A stretch of 64,000 nucleotides of DNA from Streptomyces nodosus (GCF_008704995.1 NZ_CP023747.1:5924001-5988000); one strand, 5' to 3'; shown: positions 7,643 to 16,259, numbered from the stretch's first letter. The notes: a model not told the origin generated them from the letters alone. Program-made: numbers and translations.

Positions 7643-9520
7643 ATGAGTCAGCAGGGGGAGAGGCCCACCGATCACGAGGACGACTGGTGGGGGGAGTTGT
7701 ACGACGGCTCCACCGGTGACGCGGGTCCGGCCTCCGCGGCCGACACCCTCGACGACCGCTTCGCCTCCGCCGCGGGAACCGTGGGCCGGGACACCGAGGT
7801 CCCGCCCCCGGCTCCACCCGTGCCCGGCGACCCGTCGGCGGCGGCGGTGCCGCCCGCCGCACCCGACCGGAGCGTGCCGGAGGCGCAGCCGGGCACCGCG
7901 CCGGGAGAGCGCGGGCCGGATCGCCGCGGCGGGCGGCCCGGCACGGAGAGCGGCGCTCCGGGCGTCCCCGCCGGGGCCGTGGACCCGCCCCTCCCGGCGA
8001 TCGGGGCCGACGAACCCGACCCGCCCGGCGGTCCGGTCCGGAAGGCCGCGCCCTGGGAATTCCGTTCCGCCCGGCCCACGGGCCCCGTGACCTTCCCCGC
8101 CACCCCCGAGCCGCCGGGCCGGAGCGCACGCTCCCCGCGCGGCGGCACACCGACCGAACCGACCGCCGTCCCGTCCCCCCGCTCCCCGGCGGACCCGGCC
8201 ACCGCCCCGGCGTGCGGCCCTCCGCCGGACACGCCCTCCCCGACCGGCCGTTCACCGGCCGACCGGCGGCTCCCGCCGCCTCCGCCCCCGCCGTTCGACG
8301 CCGCCCCGCGCGGCCCCGTCCCCCACGCCCCGCCCGCCGATCCCCGATCACTGCTGGATACAGACTCCCGAACTTCGATGAACACTGAACTTCGCGCCCC
8401 GGCGGACACCGACGTCCCCGCCCAGGCCACCCCAGAGCCCAGTACCCCGGCGAACGCCGACCCCCATACTCCGGCGAACGCCGATCGCCGTACCCCCACG
8501 GAGGCCGACCCCCACAGCTCCCAGAACGCCGACCGCCCCCCGGCCGGCCACGCCGGTTCCGGACCGGCCCCCGACGACCGGCCCGGTGTCCTTCCGCCCG
8601 CCGATGCGGACGCCCTTGACGGACTGGTACCGGACACGGTGCTGGACGGCGGGAGTTTCGGGACCTGCACCTTGCGGGCGGTCTCCGCGCGGGGGGACGC
8701 GGCGCGCCGGCAGGGCGAACCGCGCCGGGACTTCCTGCTCACCGCCCGTTTCGGCACGGGCGAGCAGGCCCTGGTGCTGGTGGCCATGGCGACCGGTGCG
8801 CCCGGCGTCGCCGCCGAGGTGTGCCGGTGGATCGGGCGTGCCGTCGGGCGCAGCCACCTCCGGCTCGGCGAGGACATCAGGTCCGCCCGGCGCGGTGAGC
8901 TCAAATCGGGCCTGCAACGACTCACCGACCGCTGTCTCGGCACGCTGCGCGCGGACGCCGTCGAGCGGGGCCTCGCCCCCGAGGAGTACAGCGCCACCCT
9001 GCGCTGTCTGCTGCTGCCGGCCGACCCCTCCTGCCGTACCCGGGTGTTCTTCGGTGTCGGCGCGGGCGGCCTCTTCCGGCTGCGGGACGGCGCCTGGCAG
9101 AACATCGAGCCGCGCGTGGCAGACGCCTCGGGCGAGGCGGTGGTCGGCTTCGGCTCGCCGTCCACGGGGACCCCCGGGGACGACCGGCTCACCGTGGACC
9201 TGGGGATCACCACGCCCCCGGGCCCCGACACGGCCGCCTCCCGTTCCCCGGCTCCGTCCCCGCGGGGCGGGGGCCCCGTCGAGTCGGCCCGTGATCCCTT
9301 CCGCTTCCGTGCGTCCATCGCCCGCCCGGGTGACACGCTGCTGCTGTGCACGGGTGGTCTCGCCGACCCGCTGCGTGCGGAGCCGGGGGTCGCCGAACAC
9401 CTCAGGGACCGCTGGTCGACCGGCGAACCACCGGGGCTCGCCGCCTTTCTCGCCGACACCCGGGTGCGGGCCGAGGGCTGTAGCGACGACCGTACGGCGG
9501 TCGCCGTTTGGGAGGCGTGA
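7643..9520 (+). CDS. PP2C-like protein with a long disordered N-terminus, probably catalytically impaired
   Basis: The protein is 625 aa. Residues 1-325 are Pro/Ala/Asp-rich and low-complexity, after an acidic-aromatic start (HEDDWWGELYD). They include four 8-residue repeats of the type TPANADPH (8444-8539). Residues about 335-625 have PP2C-like architecture ending in CSDDRTAVAVWEA, which matches the C-terminal metal-site Asp-Asp of PP2C phosphatases. The usual first metal-binding Asp and the DGMGG-type motif are not visible (that strand reads ALVLVAMATGA). It may therefore bind phosphoprotein partners rather than dephosphorylate them. It is followed at once by poxB, though a shared operon is uncertain. 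Confidence 0.7.
   Translation: MSQQGERPTDHEDDWWGELYDGSTGDAGPASAADTLDDRFASAAGTVGRDTEVPPPAPPVPGDPSAAAVPPAAPDRSVPEAQPGTAPGERGPDRRGGRPGTESGAPGVPAGAVDPPLPAIGADEPDPPGGPVRKAAPWEFRSARPTGPVTFPATPEPPGRSARSPRGGTPTEPTAVPSPRSPADPATAPACGPPPDTPSPTGRSPADRRLPPPPPPPFDAAPRGPVPHAPPADPRSLLDTDSRTSMNTELRAPADTDVPAQATPEPSTPANADPHTPANADRRTPTEADPHSSQNADRPPAGHAGSGPAPDDRPGVLPPADADALDGLVPDTVLDGGSFGTCTLRAVSARGDAARRQGEPRRDFLLTARFGTGEQALVLVAMATGAPGVAAEVCRWIGRAVGRSHLRLGEDIRSARRGELKSGLQRLTDRCLGTLRADAVERGLAPEEYSATLRCLLLPADPSCRTRVFFGVGAGGLFRLRDGAWQNIEPRVADASGEAVVGFGSPSTGTPGDDRLTVDLGITTPPGPDTAASRSPAPSPRGGGPVESARDPFRFRASIARPGDTLLLCTGGLADPLRAEPGVAEHLRDRWSTGEPPGLAAFLADTRVRAEGCSDDRTAVAVWEA
8444..8539 (+). repeat. 24-bp tandem repeats within the PP2C-like gene
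   Basis: Four in-frame 24-base units begin at 8444, 8468, 8492 and 8516 and encode TPANADPH, TPANADRR, TPTEADPH and SSQNADRP. The first two are the most alike; the last two have diverged. Confidence 0.7.
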
Positions 9521-9573
9521 TCGCGATCCCTGTGGATTGATGGACTCCAGGCAACCGAAAGGGTGCAGGAGCC

Positions 9574-11316
9574 ATGGCCAAGCAGAACGTCGCCGATCAG
9601 TTCGTCGACATCCTCGCCCGCGCGGGGGTGAGACGTCTGTACGGCGTGGTGGGGGACAGCCTCAACCCGGTCGTGGACGCCGTGCGCCGCAACTCCGCCG
9701 TGGACTGGGTCCATGTGCGCCATGAGGAGACCGCCGCCTTCGCGGCGGGCGCCGAGGCGCAGATATCCGGCCGGCTGGCCGCATGCGCGGGTTCCTGCGG
9801 CCCCGGCAACCTCCACCTGATCAACGGCCTGTACGACGCCCATCGCTCCATGGCCCCGGTGCTCGCCCTCGCCTCGCACATACCCTCCAGCGAGATAGGC
9901 CTCGGCTACTTCCAGGAGACCCATCCGGACCAGTTGTTCCGTGAGTGCAGTCATTACAGCGAGCTGATATCCAACCCCCGCCAGATGCCCCGACTGCTGC
10001 AGACGGCGATCCAGCACGCGATAGGCCGCAGCGGAGTGAGCGTCGTCTCGCTGCCCGGCGACATCGCCGACCAGCCCGCCCCCGACAGACCGGCCGAGAC
10101 CGCCCTGGTCACCTCCCGGCCCACCGTCCGCCCCGGCGACCACGAGATCGACGAACTGGTGGAGATGATCGACCGGGCGGAGCGCGTGACCCTCTTCTGC
10201 GGCAGCGGCACCGCGGGCGCCCACACCGAGGTCATGGAGTTCGCCGAGAAGATCAAGGCCCCCGTGGGACACGCCCTGCGCGGCAAGGAATGGATTCAGT
10301 ACGACAATCCGTACGACGTCGGTATGAGCGGTCTGCTGGGCTACGGCGCCGCCTATGAGGCCACCCATGAGTGCGATCTGCTGATCCTGCTGGGCACCGA
10401 CTTCCCGTACAACGCCTTCCTCCCCGACGATGTGAAGATCGTCCAGGTCGATGTGCGTCCGGAGAACCTGGGACGCCGTTCCAAGCTGGACCTCGCGGTG
10501 TGGGGCGACGTCAGGGAGACGCTGCGCTGTCTCACCCCGCGGGTGAAGCTCAAGCAGGACCGGCGTTTCCTGGACAGGATGCTGAGGAAACACGCGGACG
10601 CGCTGGAAGGCGTCGTCAAGGCGTACACCCGCAAGGTCGACAAGCACATTCCGATCCACCCGGAGTATGTGGCGTCGGTGGTCGACGAGATGGCTGATCC
10701 GGACGCGGTCTTCACGGTCGACACGGGCATGTGCAATGTCTGGGCCGCTCGCTATCTGTCCCCCAACGGCCGTCGGCGGGTCATCGGTTCGTTCTCCCAC
10801 GGCTCGATGGCGAACGCGCTGCCGATGGCGATCGGGGCGCAGTTCACCGACCGCGGCCGGCAGGTCGTCTCGATGTCCGGGGACGGCGGATTCTCCATGC
10901 TGATGGGGGACTTCCTCACCCTGGTGCAGTACGACCTGCCGGTGAAGGTCGTCCTGTTCGACAACTCCTCCCTCGGCATGGTCGAGCTGGAGATGATGGT
11001 CGCCGGACTGCCCTCGTACGGCACCGCCACCAAGAACCCGGACTTCGCGGCGGTGGCCCGCGCCTGCGGGGCATACGGCATCCGGGTCGAGAAGCCCAAG
11101 CAGCTCGAGGGCGCGCTGAAGGACGCCTTCCGGCACCAGGGCCCGGCCCTGGTCGACATCGTCACGGATCCGAACGCCCTGTCCATCCCGCCGAAGATCC
11201 GCGCGGACATGGTGACGGGCTTCGCGCTCTCCGCGTCGAAGATGGTCCTGGACGGCGGCGTCGGCCGCATGCTCCAGATGGCGCGCTCCAATCTGCGCAA
11301 CGTGCCACGGCCGTAG
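9574..11316 (+). CDS. poxB: Thiamine diphosphate-dependent pyruvate dehydrogenase/oxidase
   Basis: The protein is 580 aa, close to the usual 570-600. The N-terminal Pyr domain holds the catalytic Glu in VRHEETAAFAAGAEA (about residue 50). A central FAD/CoA-like domain follows, then a C-terminal PP domain with the ThDP motif: GDGGFSMLMGDFLTL leading to NNSSLGM-type residues, here DNSSLGMVE. This matches the PoxB branch of the ThDP family, which decarboxylates pyruvate to acetate and passes electrons to quinone in E. coli. GCAGGAG sits immediately before ATG. It lacks an obvious C-terminal amphipathic membrane-binding tail like that of E. coli, so the electron acceptor is open. A terminator follows. 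Confidence 0.88.
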   Translation: MAKQNVADQFVDILARAGVRRLYGVVGDSLNPVVDAVRRNSAVDWVHVRHEETAAFAAGAEAQISGRLAACAGSCGPGNLHLINGLYDAHRSMAPVLALASHIPSSEIGLGYFQETHPDQLFRECSHYSELISNPRQMPRLLQTAIQHAIGRSGVSVVSLPGDIADQPAPDRPAETALVTSRPTVRPGDHEIDELVEMIDRAERVTLFCGSGTAGAHTEVMEFAEKIKAPVGHALRGKEWIQYDNPYDVGMSGLLGYGAAYEATHECDLLILLGTDFPYNAFLPDDVKIVQVDVRPENLGRRSKLDLAVWGDVRETLRCLTPRVKLKQDRRFLDRMLRKHADALEGVVKAYTRKVDKHIPIHPEYVASVVDEMADPDAVFTVDTGMCNVWAARYLSPNGRRRVIGSFSHGSMANALPMAIGAQFTDRGRQVVSMSGDGGFSMLMGDFLTLVQYDLPVKVVLFDNSSLGMVELEMMVAGLPSYGTATKNPDFAAVARACGAYGIRVEKPKQLEGALKDAFRHQGPALVDIVTDPNALSIPPKIRADMVTGFALSASKMVLDGGVGRMLQMARSNLRNVPRP

Positions 11317-11340
11317 CCGGGCGCACCGCGCCACCAGACC

Positions 11341-11375
11341 AGAACCCCGGCCCGATTCCGGCGGGCCGGGGTTCT
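11341..11375 (+). terminator. Terminator after poxB
   Basis: A perfect 13-bp stem AGAACCCCGGCCC (11341-11353) pairs with 11363-11375 around a 9-base loop. It also lies just after the convergent glycine-rich gene, so it may work in both directions. Confidence 0.85.
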
Positions 11376-11412
11376 CGCTCTTACCTCTCTTGTCTCTCGG
11401 GGCGTGTCCAGA

Positions 11413-12093
11413 TCACTTGCCGGACTGACCGCCGCCGCCACCGCCCTCTTCGAAGCCACCGCTCTCGAAGAAGGCCCCGCCACGGCGGTGGTGGTGACCG
11501 ATCACACGGAAGCTGGCGACCACACCGTGCTTGACCTTCACACCGCCGGGGATGTGACGGAAGACACGGATCCCGTTGGCCGAGCTGTGGGGACCGACGG
11601 TGGCGATCGGAGCTCCGTTGTCGCAGGTGGCACCGTTGAAGACCTCGATGTGCCGCTTGCTGTCGTTGCGGACGTTGAAGCTCCTGGATCCGAGACCGCT
11701 GACCACGGTGATGCAGCCGTCGGGGACGGCGGCGTAGTCGCGCTCGTTGATGTGGATCCTGTCGTAACCCTCGTCGTCGCCGTAGCCGCCTCCGTAGCCG
11801 CCGCCGAAGCCGCCCAGGCCGCCGCCGAAGCCGCCGCCGAAGCCGCCCTTGCCGCCGCCGCCGAAGCCGCCCTTGCCGCCGCCTCCGAAGCCGCCCTTGC
11901 CGCCGAAGCCGCCACCCTCCTCGCCGCCCCGGCCGCCGTTGCCGCCGCTGTTGTCGCTGCCCTGTACGGCGGAGGCCTGCTGGGCCACGGCCTGTGCCGG
12001 CTCCGAAGCGGCGGAGGCATAAGTGATACCCGTGGCCGCAAGGGCCGCGGCTGCCGCGGTTGCGGCGATTACTGCAGTGGAACGCGTTGCCAT
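11413..12093 (-). CDS. Secreted glycine-rich protein
   Basis: The protein is 226 aa; the start ATG has AGGAGA seven bases upstream. A signal peptide is clear (STAVIAATAAAAALAATGITYASA). Residues about 45-100 are almost all Gly with Phe, Lys and Tyr, built on repeats such as GGFGGGGKG. A compact C-terminal domain of about 115 residues holds two cysteines (DGCITV, GATCDNG) that could form a disulfide, and ends in another Gly-rich tail with HHHRRGG. I do not recognise the C-terminal domain. The Gly-Phe-Lys repeats suggest an adhesive or phase-separating extracellular or wall-associated protein, which is inference. The upstream 350 bases are unusually AT-rich and hold inverted repeats. Confidence 0.75.
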   Translation of the reverse strand: MATRSTAVIAATAAAAALAATGITYASAASEPAQAVAQQASAVQGSDNSGGNGGRGGEEGGGFGGKGGFGGGGKGGFGGGGKGGFGGGFGGGLGGFGGGYGGGYGDDEGYDRIHINERDYAAVPDGCITVVSGLGSRSFNVRNDSKRHIEVFNGATCDNGAPIATVGPHSSANGIRVFRHIPGGVKVKHGVVASFRVIGHHHRRGGAFFESGGFEEGGGGGGQSGK

Positions 12094-12169
12094 GTCAGTT
12101 CTCCTGTCTGAGAGACGTCGGCTGTGAGCCGATGCGAGATTGAACGTACAGACGATCCGCATAAGCGTC

Positions 12170-12218
12170 ATGTCGGACATGCTGACAATATGAAGAACAA
12201 TACGATTGGAGTAATCGT
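12170..12218. promoter_or_regulatory. Two inverted repeats in an AT-rich leader
   Basis: ATGTC-G-GACAT lies at 12170-12180, and ACGATT (12202-12207) pairs with AATCGT (12213-12218). They sit 80-125 bases upstream of the glycine-rich gene in an AT-rich patch. The interval 12094-12443 contains no other gene I can support. Confidence 0.35.
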
Positions 12219-12443
12219 GGGCCTGACAAGTCCGTCCTGACGCCCCCTCACTCGGAGGGTGGGTGGGGGGAGTCCCGGCGGACCGGTGCACGGCTATCGG
12301 TGACCGTGGTCCTGCTTCCGGTCATTTCGCCGTAATGCGTGGATAGTTGGCGATTTCGCGTGACGCTCGGCGTCCCGACGGGCATGGATTCCCCTGGACA
12401 TGTTCGAGCAGGGGGAATCGACATCCGGGCACGGGCGGGGGAC

Positions 12444-12884
12444 ATGAAGAGACGAGTACGGGGGGACGGGGCTGCGCCGCAGCTCAGGCGCCGGCTGGGG
12501 CGGGCCGATGCCCGGGCGGTGCCGGAGGCGCGCAGGGCGCTGCGGGAACTGCTGATCCGCTGGGGGCGCGCGGAGCGGTCCGACACGGCGGAGCTGCTCA
12601 CCAGCGAACTGGTCACCAATGCGCTGTTCCACACCGACCGCGGGGCGGTGCTGACGGCGACCGTCTCCGCGCGCGGACTCCGCGTGGAGGTACGGGACTT
12701 CACGGGGCACCTGCCCCGGCCGCGGCCTCCGGACGGGGGTGAGCGCACCCATGGCCGGGGGCTGATCCTCGTTCAGTCCCTCGCGGACGCATGGGGTGTG
12801 CGGGCGCACGGGGTCGGTAAGGCGGTGTGGTTCGAGCTGGACGCGAAGGAGCCGCCCGGGGTGCTGGACGCGGGGGCCGCCTGA
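12444..12884 (+). CDS. ATP-binding (HATPase, RsbW/anti-sigma type) regulatory protein
   Basis: The protein is 146 aa, the usual size for the Streptomyces stand-alone HATPase family. I chose ATG 12444, directly behind GCGGGGGA; in-frame starts at 12339 and 12384 are less likely. Motifs visible are the N-box (TSELVTNALFHT), a VRDFTG-like G1 region and the G2 motif HGRGLILVQSLAD. Such proteins phosphorylate anti-sigma antagonists or bind sigma factors. No partner STAS-domain or sigma gene is adjacent, so the target must be elsewhere. It is convergent with the next gene across a strong terminator. Confidence 0.85.
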   Translation: MKRRVRGDGAAPQLRRRLGRADARAVPEARRALRELLIRWGRAERSDTAELLTSELVTNALFHTDRGAVLTATVSARGLRVEVRDFTGHLPRPRPPDGGERTHGRGLILVQSLADAWGVRAHGVGKAVWFELDAKEPPGVLDAGAA

Positions 12885-12886
12885 CG

Positions 12887-12929
12887 CACGGGAAGGGGGC
12901 GCGGCATGGTGCCGCGCCCCCTTCCCGTG
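12887..12929. terminator. Strong bidirectional terminator
   Basis: A perfect 20-bp stem (12887-12906 with 12910-12929) closes a 3-base loop TGG between two convergent genes, starting 2 bases after one stop codon. This is the strongest hairpin seen in the window. Confidence 0.9.
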
Positions 12930-12942
12930 GTGTCCTGAGGAC

Positions 12943-13977
12943 TCAGCCGAACTGCTGCTCGAGATCCTTGAGCTTGCGCTCCAGGGAGTCGAGCCGGGGC
13001 AGTGCCATGGTGTCGTCCTCGGTGGTGAGGTCGACCGTGATCGGGTCAGCCGCGGGGTTCCGGACGGGCTGGAGCGAGGGACGCGTGTGCGAGGGCAGTT
13101 CACCCACGGGTAGGGCAGGCTCCGAAGGGACCGGCTCGGTCGCCCGCTCCACGGTCGGCATCTCGGCCTTGCGGCCGCCGTTGCCGCCGGACAGCGCGCG
13201 GCGGCCCCGGCTGATCGCCTTGAGCTGGGCGCGCTCGACCCGCTTCTGCTCCCGGCGCCGAGTCTTGTGCTGCTCCTTCTGGCGCCGGTCCTCGCGGACC
13301 TCCTCGACGGCCTCGTCCAGGCTGCGCACACCCTCCAGAAGCATCAGCGACCAGGCGTGGTAGGTCTCACGCGGGGCCCTGATCCAACGGACGACACGGA
13401 TCTGCGGCAGCGGCCGGGGCACCAGACCCTGCTCGCGCAGTGCGGCGCGGCGGGTCTGCTTGAGCGCCCGGTCGAAGAGGACCGCGGCCGAGAGCGACAT
13501 GCCCGCGAAGAAGTGCGGCGCCCCGGCGTGGTCGAGACCCCTGGGCGCGTGCACCCAGTTGAACCACGCGGCGGCGGCGGCGAACGTCCACACCAGGATC
13601 CGGGAGCCGAGCGCCGCGTCGCCGTGGCTGGCCTCGCGCACCGCGAGCACGGAGCAGAACATCGCCGCGCCGTCGAGGCCGAACGGGACCAGATACTGCC
13701 AGCCGCCGGAGAGATTCAGGTTCTGCTCGCCGAATCCGACCAGGCCGTGGAAGGAGAGCGCCGCGGCCACCGCCGCACAGCAGAAGAGCAGCGCATAGGA
13801 GGCGGTGCTGTAGACGGCCTCCTTGCGTCTGCGGCGTTCCTCGCTGCGCTCCCACGAGTCCTCGGAACTCGTGCTCTCCTTGGACTGCTTGCCGCGCATG
13901 AGCACCACCACCGCCACCAGCACGCCCATGAGCAGCACGGTGCCCGGTAGCAGCCAGTTCAGCGATATGTCAGTCAT
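12943..13977 (-). CDS. DUF2637 membrane protein (SpdB-like)
   Basis: The protein is 344 aa; ATG 13977 has AAGGGA upstream. An N-terminal helix (LLPGTVLLMGVLVAVVVLM) is followed by a charged loop and at least three further membrane helices: YALLFCCAAVAAALSFHGL, YLVPFGLDGAAMFCSVLAV and LVWTFAAAAAWFNWVHA. The signature GLDGAAM region fits DUF2637, a domain shared with SpdB proteins of Streptomyces conjugative plasmids and with chromosomal regulators' partners. The C-terminal 130 residues are charged and coiled-coil-like (EVREDRRQKEQHKTRRREQKR), ending in LERKLKDLEQQFG. No plasmid transfer genes are near, so this is the chromosomal type. The function is unknown. Confidence 0.8.
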   Translation of the reverse strand: MTDISLNWLLPGTVLLMGVLVAVVVLMRGKQSKESTSSEDSWERSEERRRRKEAVYSTASYALLFCCAAVAAALSFHGLVGFGEQNLNLSGGWQYLVPFGLDGAAMFCSVLAVREASHGDAALGSRILVWTFAAAAAWFNWVHAPRGLDHAGAPHFFAGMSLSAAVLFDRALKQTRRAALREQGLVPRPLPQIRVVRWIRAPRETYHAWSLMLLEGVRSLDEAVEEVREDRRQKEQHKTRRREQKRVERAQLKAISRGRRALSGGNGGRKAEMPTVERATEPVPSEPALPVGELPSHTRPSLQPVRNPAADPITVDLTTEDDTMALPRLDSLERKLKDLEQQFG

Positions 13978-14286
13978 CTGGTGTCCCTTGCATTGGGATA
14001 GGGCGTAATGCCCGCCATGGTGGCCCAATCCCGCCATGCCTCAAGGGGTTTCGGGGCAACAGACCGCGAGGGAAGCGCAAGGGGTCGCCCAGGACGGCGT
14101 TCTGCTCGAACGGCCGTGTGAGGGGCGGGGGTTGGGTTCGAACAAGATACCCGTACGGATGGTTCCTCGGAAAGTTCCTGCGAACAGTGAGGAAGATGTG
14201 AAACTGCCGCCATCCGGGCGGGGTCTGTTCGGAGCGGATCCTACGGCACGCGCCGGGTGCCGGGCCGCCGGGGCCCTGAGGGGCCC
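13978..14286. other. Intergenic region between DUF2637 and ferric reductase genes
   Basis: No gene is supported here. It contains the upstream region of the DUF2637 gene and a 15-base palindrome CTGAGGG-G-CCCTCAG at 14276-14290, which overlaps the stop of the ferric reductase gene and may act as its terminator. Confidence 0.5.
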
Positions 14287-15129
14287 TCAGCAGGCGGCCG
14301 CGGCCACCAGTTTGGCGACCCGGTCGGCGTCCGGGGTGCGGGGGCAGGTGGTGCAGGTGTCCTCGGGGCGCAGCGTGTAGAACAGGCAGCAGCTCGCCCG
14401 GTCGCGGGTCGGCAGCGTCTCGCCGTCGGGGCCGGTGAGCTCGCGGAAGGCGGCGGCACCGGCGTACGGCTTGGTGGCCCCCGGGAGCAGCAGCTCCAGC
14501 TCGCGCATCGCGCGCCGTTCCTCGCCCAGCAGATGGGCGATGTACCAGAGCCCCTCGACCACCTCGTCCGTCGCCATGCCCCACAGCGCGCGTCCGCGCC
14601 GCCGCATGCGCGGTCCGAACCCCGTCAGGACCGGGCCCAGGTGCTCCGCCACGGCCGCCCGCACCTCGGCCCGCAGCGCCTCCTCGTCCGCCACGACCCG
14701 GGCGCCGGGCAGTCCGGCCGCCGGGTCCCCGGGCAGACAGGCGAAGGCGCCGGTGCGCACCGCCATACGTCCCTGGGCGCGCTGGAACGCGACGTGCTCC
14801 ACGGGCAGACGGGGCACCCGACGGCGCAGGAACCAGGGCAGGGTGATCAGCAGGCAGGCCGGCCAGGCGTACCGGTGCAGTCCGAAGCTCGCCACGACGT
14901 CCGGGCGGGCCCGCTGTCCGTAGTCCCGGACCACCTGTGCCTCGTCCCAGGCCAGGAACGCCTCCAGGGCGGCCCCGCCGGCGGCTAGTTCGGCGGCCGG
15001 GAACCAGTCCTCACCCTCGGGGGCGTCGCCGTCGGGGCCCAGCTCCAGGACGGTCAGCCCGGGGTACACCTCGGCGAGCCGGGCGTAGGCGTCCGCGGCC
15101 GCGGAAAGGGGTGAGGCGGGGAGGGGCAT
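14287..15129 (-). CDS. FhuF-like (2Fe-2S) ferric-siderophore reductase
   Basis: The protein is 280 aa. I chose ATG 15129 (MPLPASPLSAAADAY) because an iron box lies just upstream; longer in-frame starts would run through it. The C-terminus has the diagnostic CC-x10-C-x2-C motif (CCLFYTLRPEDTCTTC) that binds a 2Fe-2S cluster in FhuF-type proteins, which reduce iron in hydroxamate siderophores inside the cell. The GATKPYA and ASCCLFY region is typical. The DmdR/DtxR-type operator 28 bases upstream implies induction by iron starvation. No transporter is adjacent. The two siderophore synthetases at 40.7-44 kb may be functionally linked. Confidence 0.88.
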   Translation of the reverse strand: MPLPASPLSAAADAYARLAEVYPGLTVLELGPDGDAPEGEDWFPAAELAAGGAALEAFLAWDEAQVVRDYGQRARPDVVASFGLHRYAWPACLLITLPWFLRRRVPRLPVEHVAFQRAQGRMAVRTGAFACLPGDPAAGLPGARVVADEEALRAEVRAAVAEHLGPVLTGFGPRMRRRGRALWGMATDEVVEGLWYIAHLLGEERRAMRELELLLPGATKPYAGAAAFRELTGPDGETLPTRDRASCCLFYTLRPEDTCTTCPRTPDADRVAKLVAAAAC

Positions 15130-15156
15130 GAGGGACCGCCGTTCCACGAGCATTCG

Positions 15157-15175
15157 GTAGGTAAGGCTTACCTTA
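15157..15175 (-). promoter_or_regulatory. Iron box (DmdR1/DtxR-type operator)
   Basis: The 19 bases GTAGGTAAGGCTTACCTTA match the consensus TTAGGTTAGGCTAACCTAA at 15 of 19 positions, with a perfect core AGGTAAG-G-CTTACCT. It lies 28-46 bases upstream of the FhuF-like gene. Confidence 0.85.
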
Positions 15176-15323
15176 CCCGAGATCCCCGGCTGTTCGCGGT
15201 CCAGTTCGAGGTGATCCCCGGCTGAAACGGAGCGTAAGGTGCCCAAGGTGCATCACGAGCGGTAACAAGCCCCACGAAAGTCCCGCATAATGTGCAGCAT
15301 CGTCAGGACCGGAGGAGGAGCCC

Positions 15324-16223
15324 GTGGAGCAGGCCCGTTCCCGCCATGCGGAGGGCTCCGCCGAGACCGGGGCCGTCGGCGCCCGTACGCGGACCACGCA
15401 GCTGCCGTCGGTTCCGGGCGCGGAGGACGACCGGCGCGAACGGGGTGCCGCCCCGGGTTCCGTGCGCGGTGAGCACACCCATGGCGAGCCGCCCCTGCCG
15501 CGGCCCCGGGTGGTGGAGCCGCGGCGGTCCGGCGAGCGGTCCGGAGCCGGGGAAGGTCCCCTGTACGGGGCTGCTCCGGAGACCGAGCCCGGGCGCCCGG
15601 TCGTTCAGCGGTCCTCCGTGCGCCGGCAGGTCCTGGACGCCCTGCGCACCGCGCTGGTCGCGGGGGAGCTGGCACCCGGCGAGGTCTACTCCGCGCCCGC
15701 GCTCGGCGAGCGTTTCGGGGTGTCCGCCACCCCCGTGCGCGAGGCGATGCAGCAACTCGCCCTGGAGGGCGCCGTCGAGGTCGTCCCCAACCGCGGCTTC
15801 CGCGTCGTGGTGCGTGACGCCCGTGAGCTGGCCGAGCTCGCCGAGGTCAGGGCGCTGATCGAGGTCCCGGTGATGCTGCGGCTCGCCCGCACGGTGCCCG
15901 CCGAACGCTGGACGGGGCTGCGCCCGCTGGCCGAGGCGACCGTACGGGCCGCGTCCTGTGGATGCCGGGCCACCTACGCCGAGTCCGACCGCGCCTTCCA
16001 CCGCGCGGTGCTCTCCCTCTCGGGCAACGAGCAGCTGGTGCGGATCGCGGAGGAACTGCACCGCCGCGCCCAGTGGCCCCTCGTCTCGAGCCCCGTCCTG
16101 CCCGGCCGCGCCGACCTGATCGCCGACGCGGCCGAACACACGGCCCTGCTGGACGCGCTGGTCGCACAGGACCTGACCGAAGTGCGCTCGCTGGTGGGAG
16201 AACACTTCACCGTCGCACCCTGA
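15324..16223 (+). CDS. GntR family regulator (FadR/FCD type)
   Basis: The protein is 299 aa from GTG 15324, behind GGAGGAGGAG. The first 95 residues are a disordered Arg/Gly/Pro extension not usual for the family. A GntR winged helix follows (RRQVLDALRTALVAGELAPGE, then LGERFGVSATPVREAMQQL and EVVPNRGFRV). An FCD-type helical effector domain begins at ELAEVRALIEVPVMLRL and contains the His residues expected for a metal-binding FCD (FHRAV, EHTALLDAL). It lies next to the iron-regulated reductase, but nothing shows a link. The ligand is unknown. Confidence 0.85.
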   Translation: MEQARSRHAEGSAETGAVGARTRTTQLPSVPGAEDDRRERGAAPGSVRGEHTHGEPPLPRPRVVEPRRSGERSGAGEGPLYGAAPETEPGRPVVQRSSVRRQVLDALRTALVAGELAPGEVYSAPALGERFGVSATPVREAMQQLALEGAVEVVPNRGFRVVVRDARELAELAEVRALIEVPVMLRLARTVPAERWTGLRPLAEATVRAASCGCRATYAESDRAFHRAVLSLSGNEQLVRIAEELHRRAQWPLVSSPVLPGRADLIADAAEHTALLDALVAQDLTEVRSLVGEHFTVAP

Positions 16224-16229
16224 CCCCGA

Positions 16230-16259
16230 CCCGGGGCCGTACGCGCGTACGGCCCCGGG
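16230..16259. terminator. 30-bp perfect palindrome between convergent genes
   Basis: Bases 16230-16259 (beginning CCCGGGGCCGTACGC) are exactly self-complementary, six bases after the GntR stop and 37 bases before the end of the opposing gene. It is most simply a bidirectional terminator. Confidence 0.7.

Noticed and set aside
7672..11334. A 1220-codon open frame on the reverse strand over the PP2C-like and poxB genes
   Set aside because: It is the shadow of strongly GC-biased forward codons. The sequence is Arg/Gly/Pro-rich, and the forward frames show complete PP2C-like and ThDP-enzyme features.
12339..12443. Longer N-terminus for the HATPase protein (starts at 12339 or 12384)
   Set aside because: The start at 12444 has a ribosome site and gives the usual family length; the extension has no recognised features.
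14136..14150. A GGTTCGAAC stretch resembling a tRNA T-loop
   Set aside because: No acceptor stem, anticodon arm or matching T-stem could be built around it on either strand.
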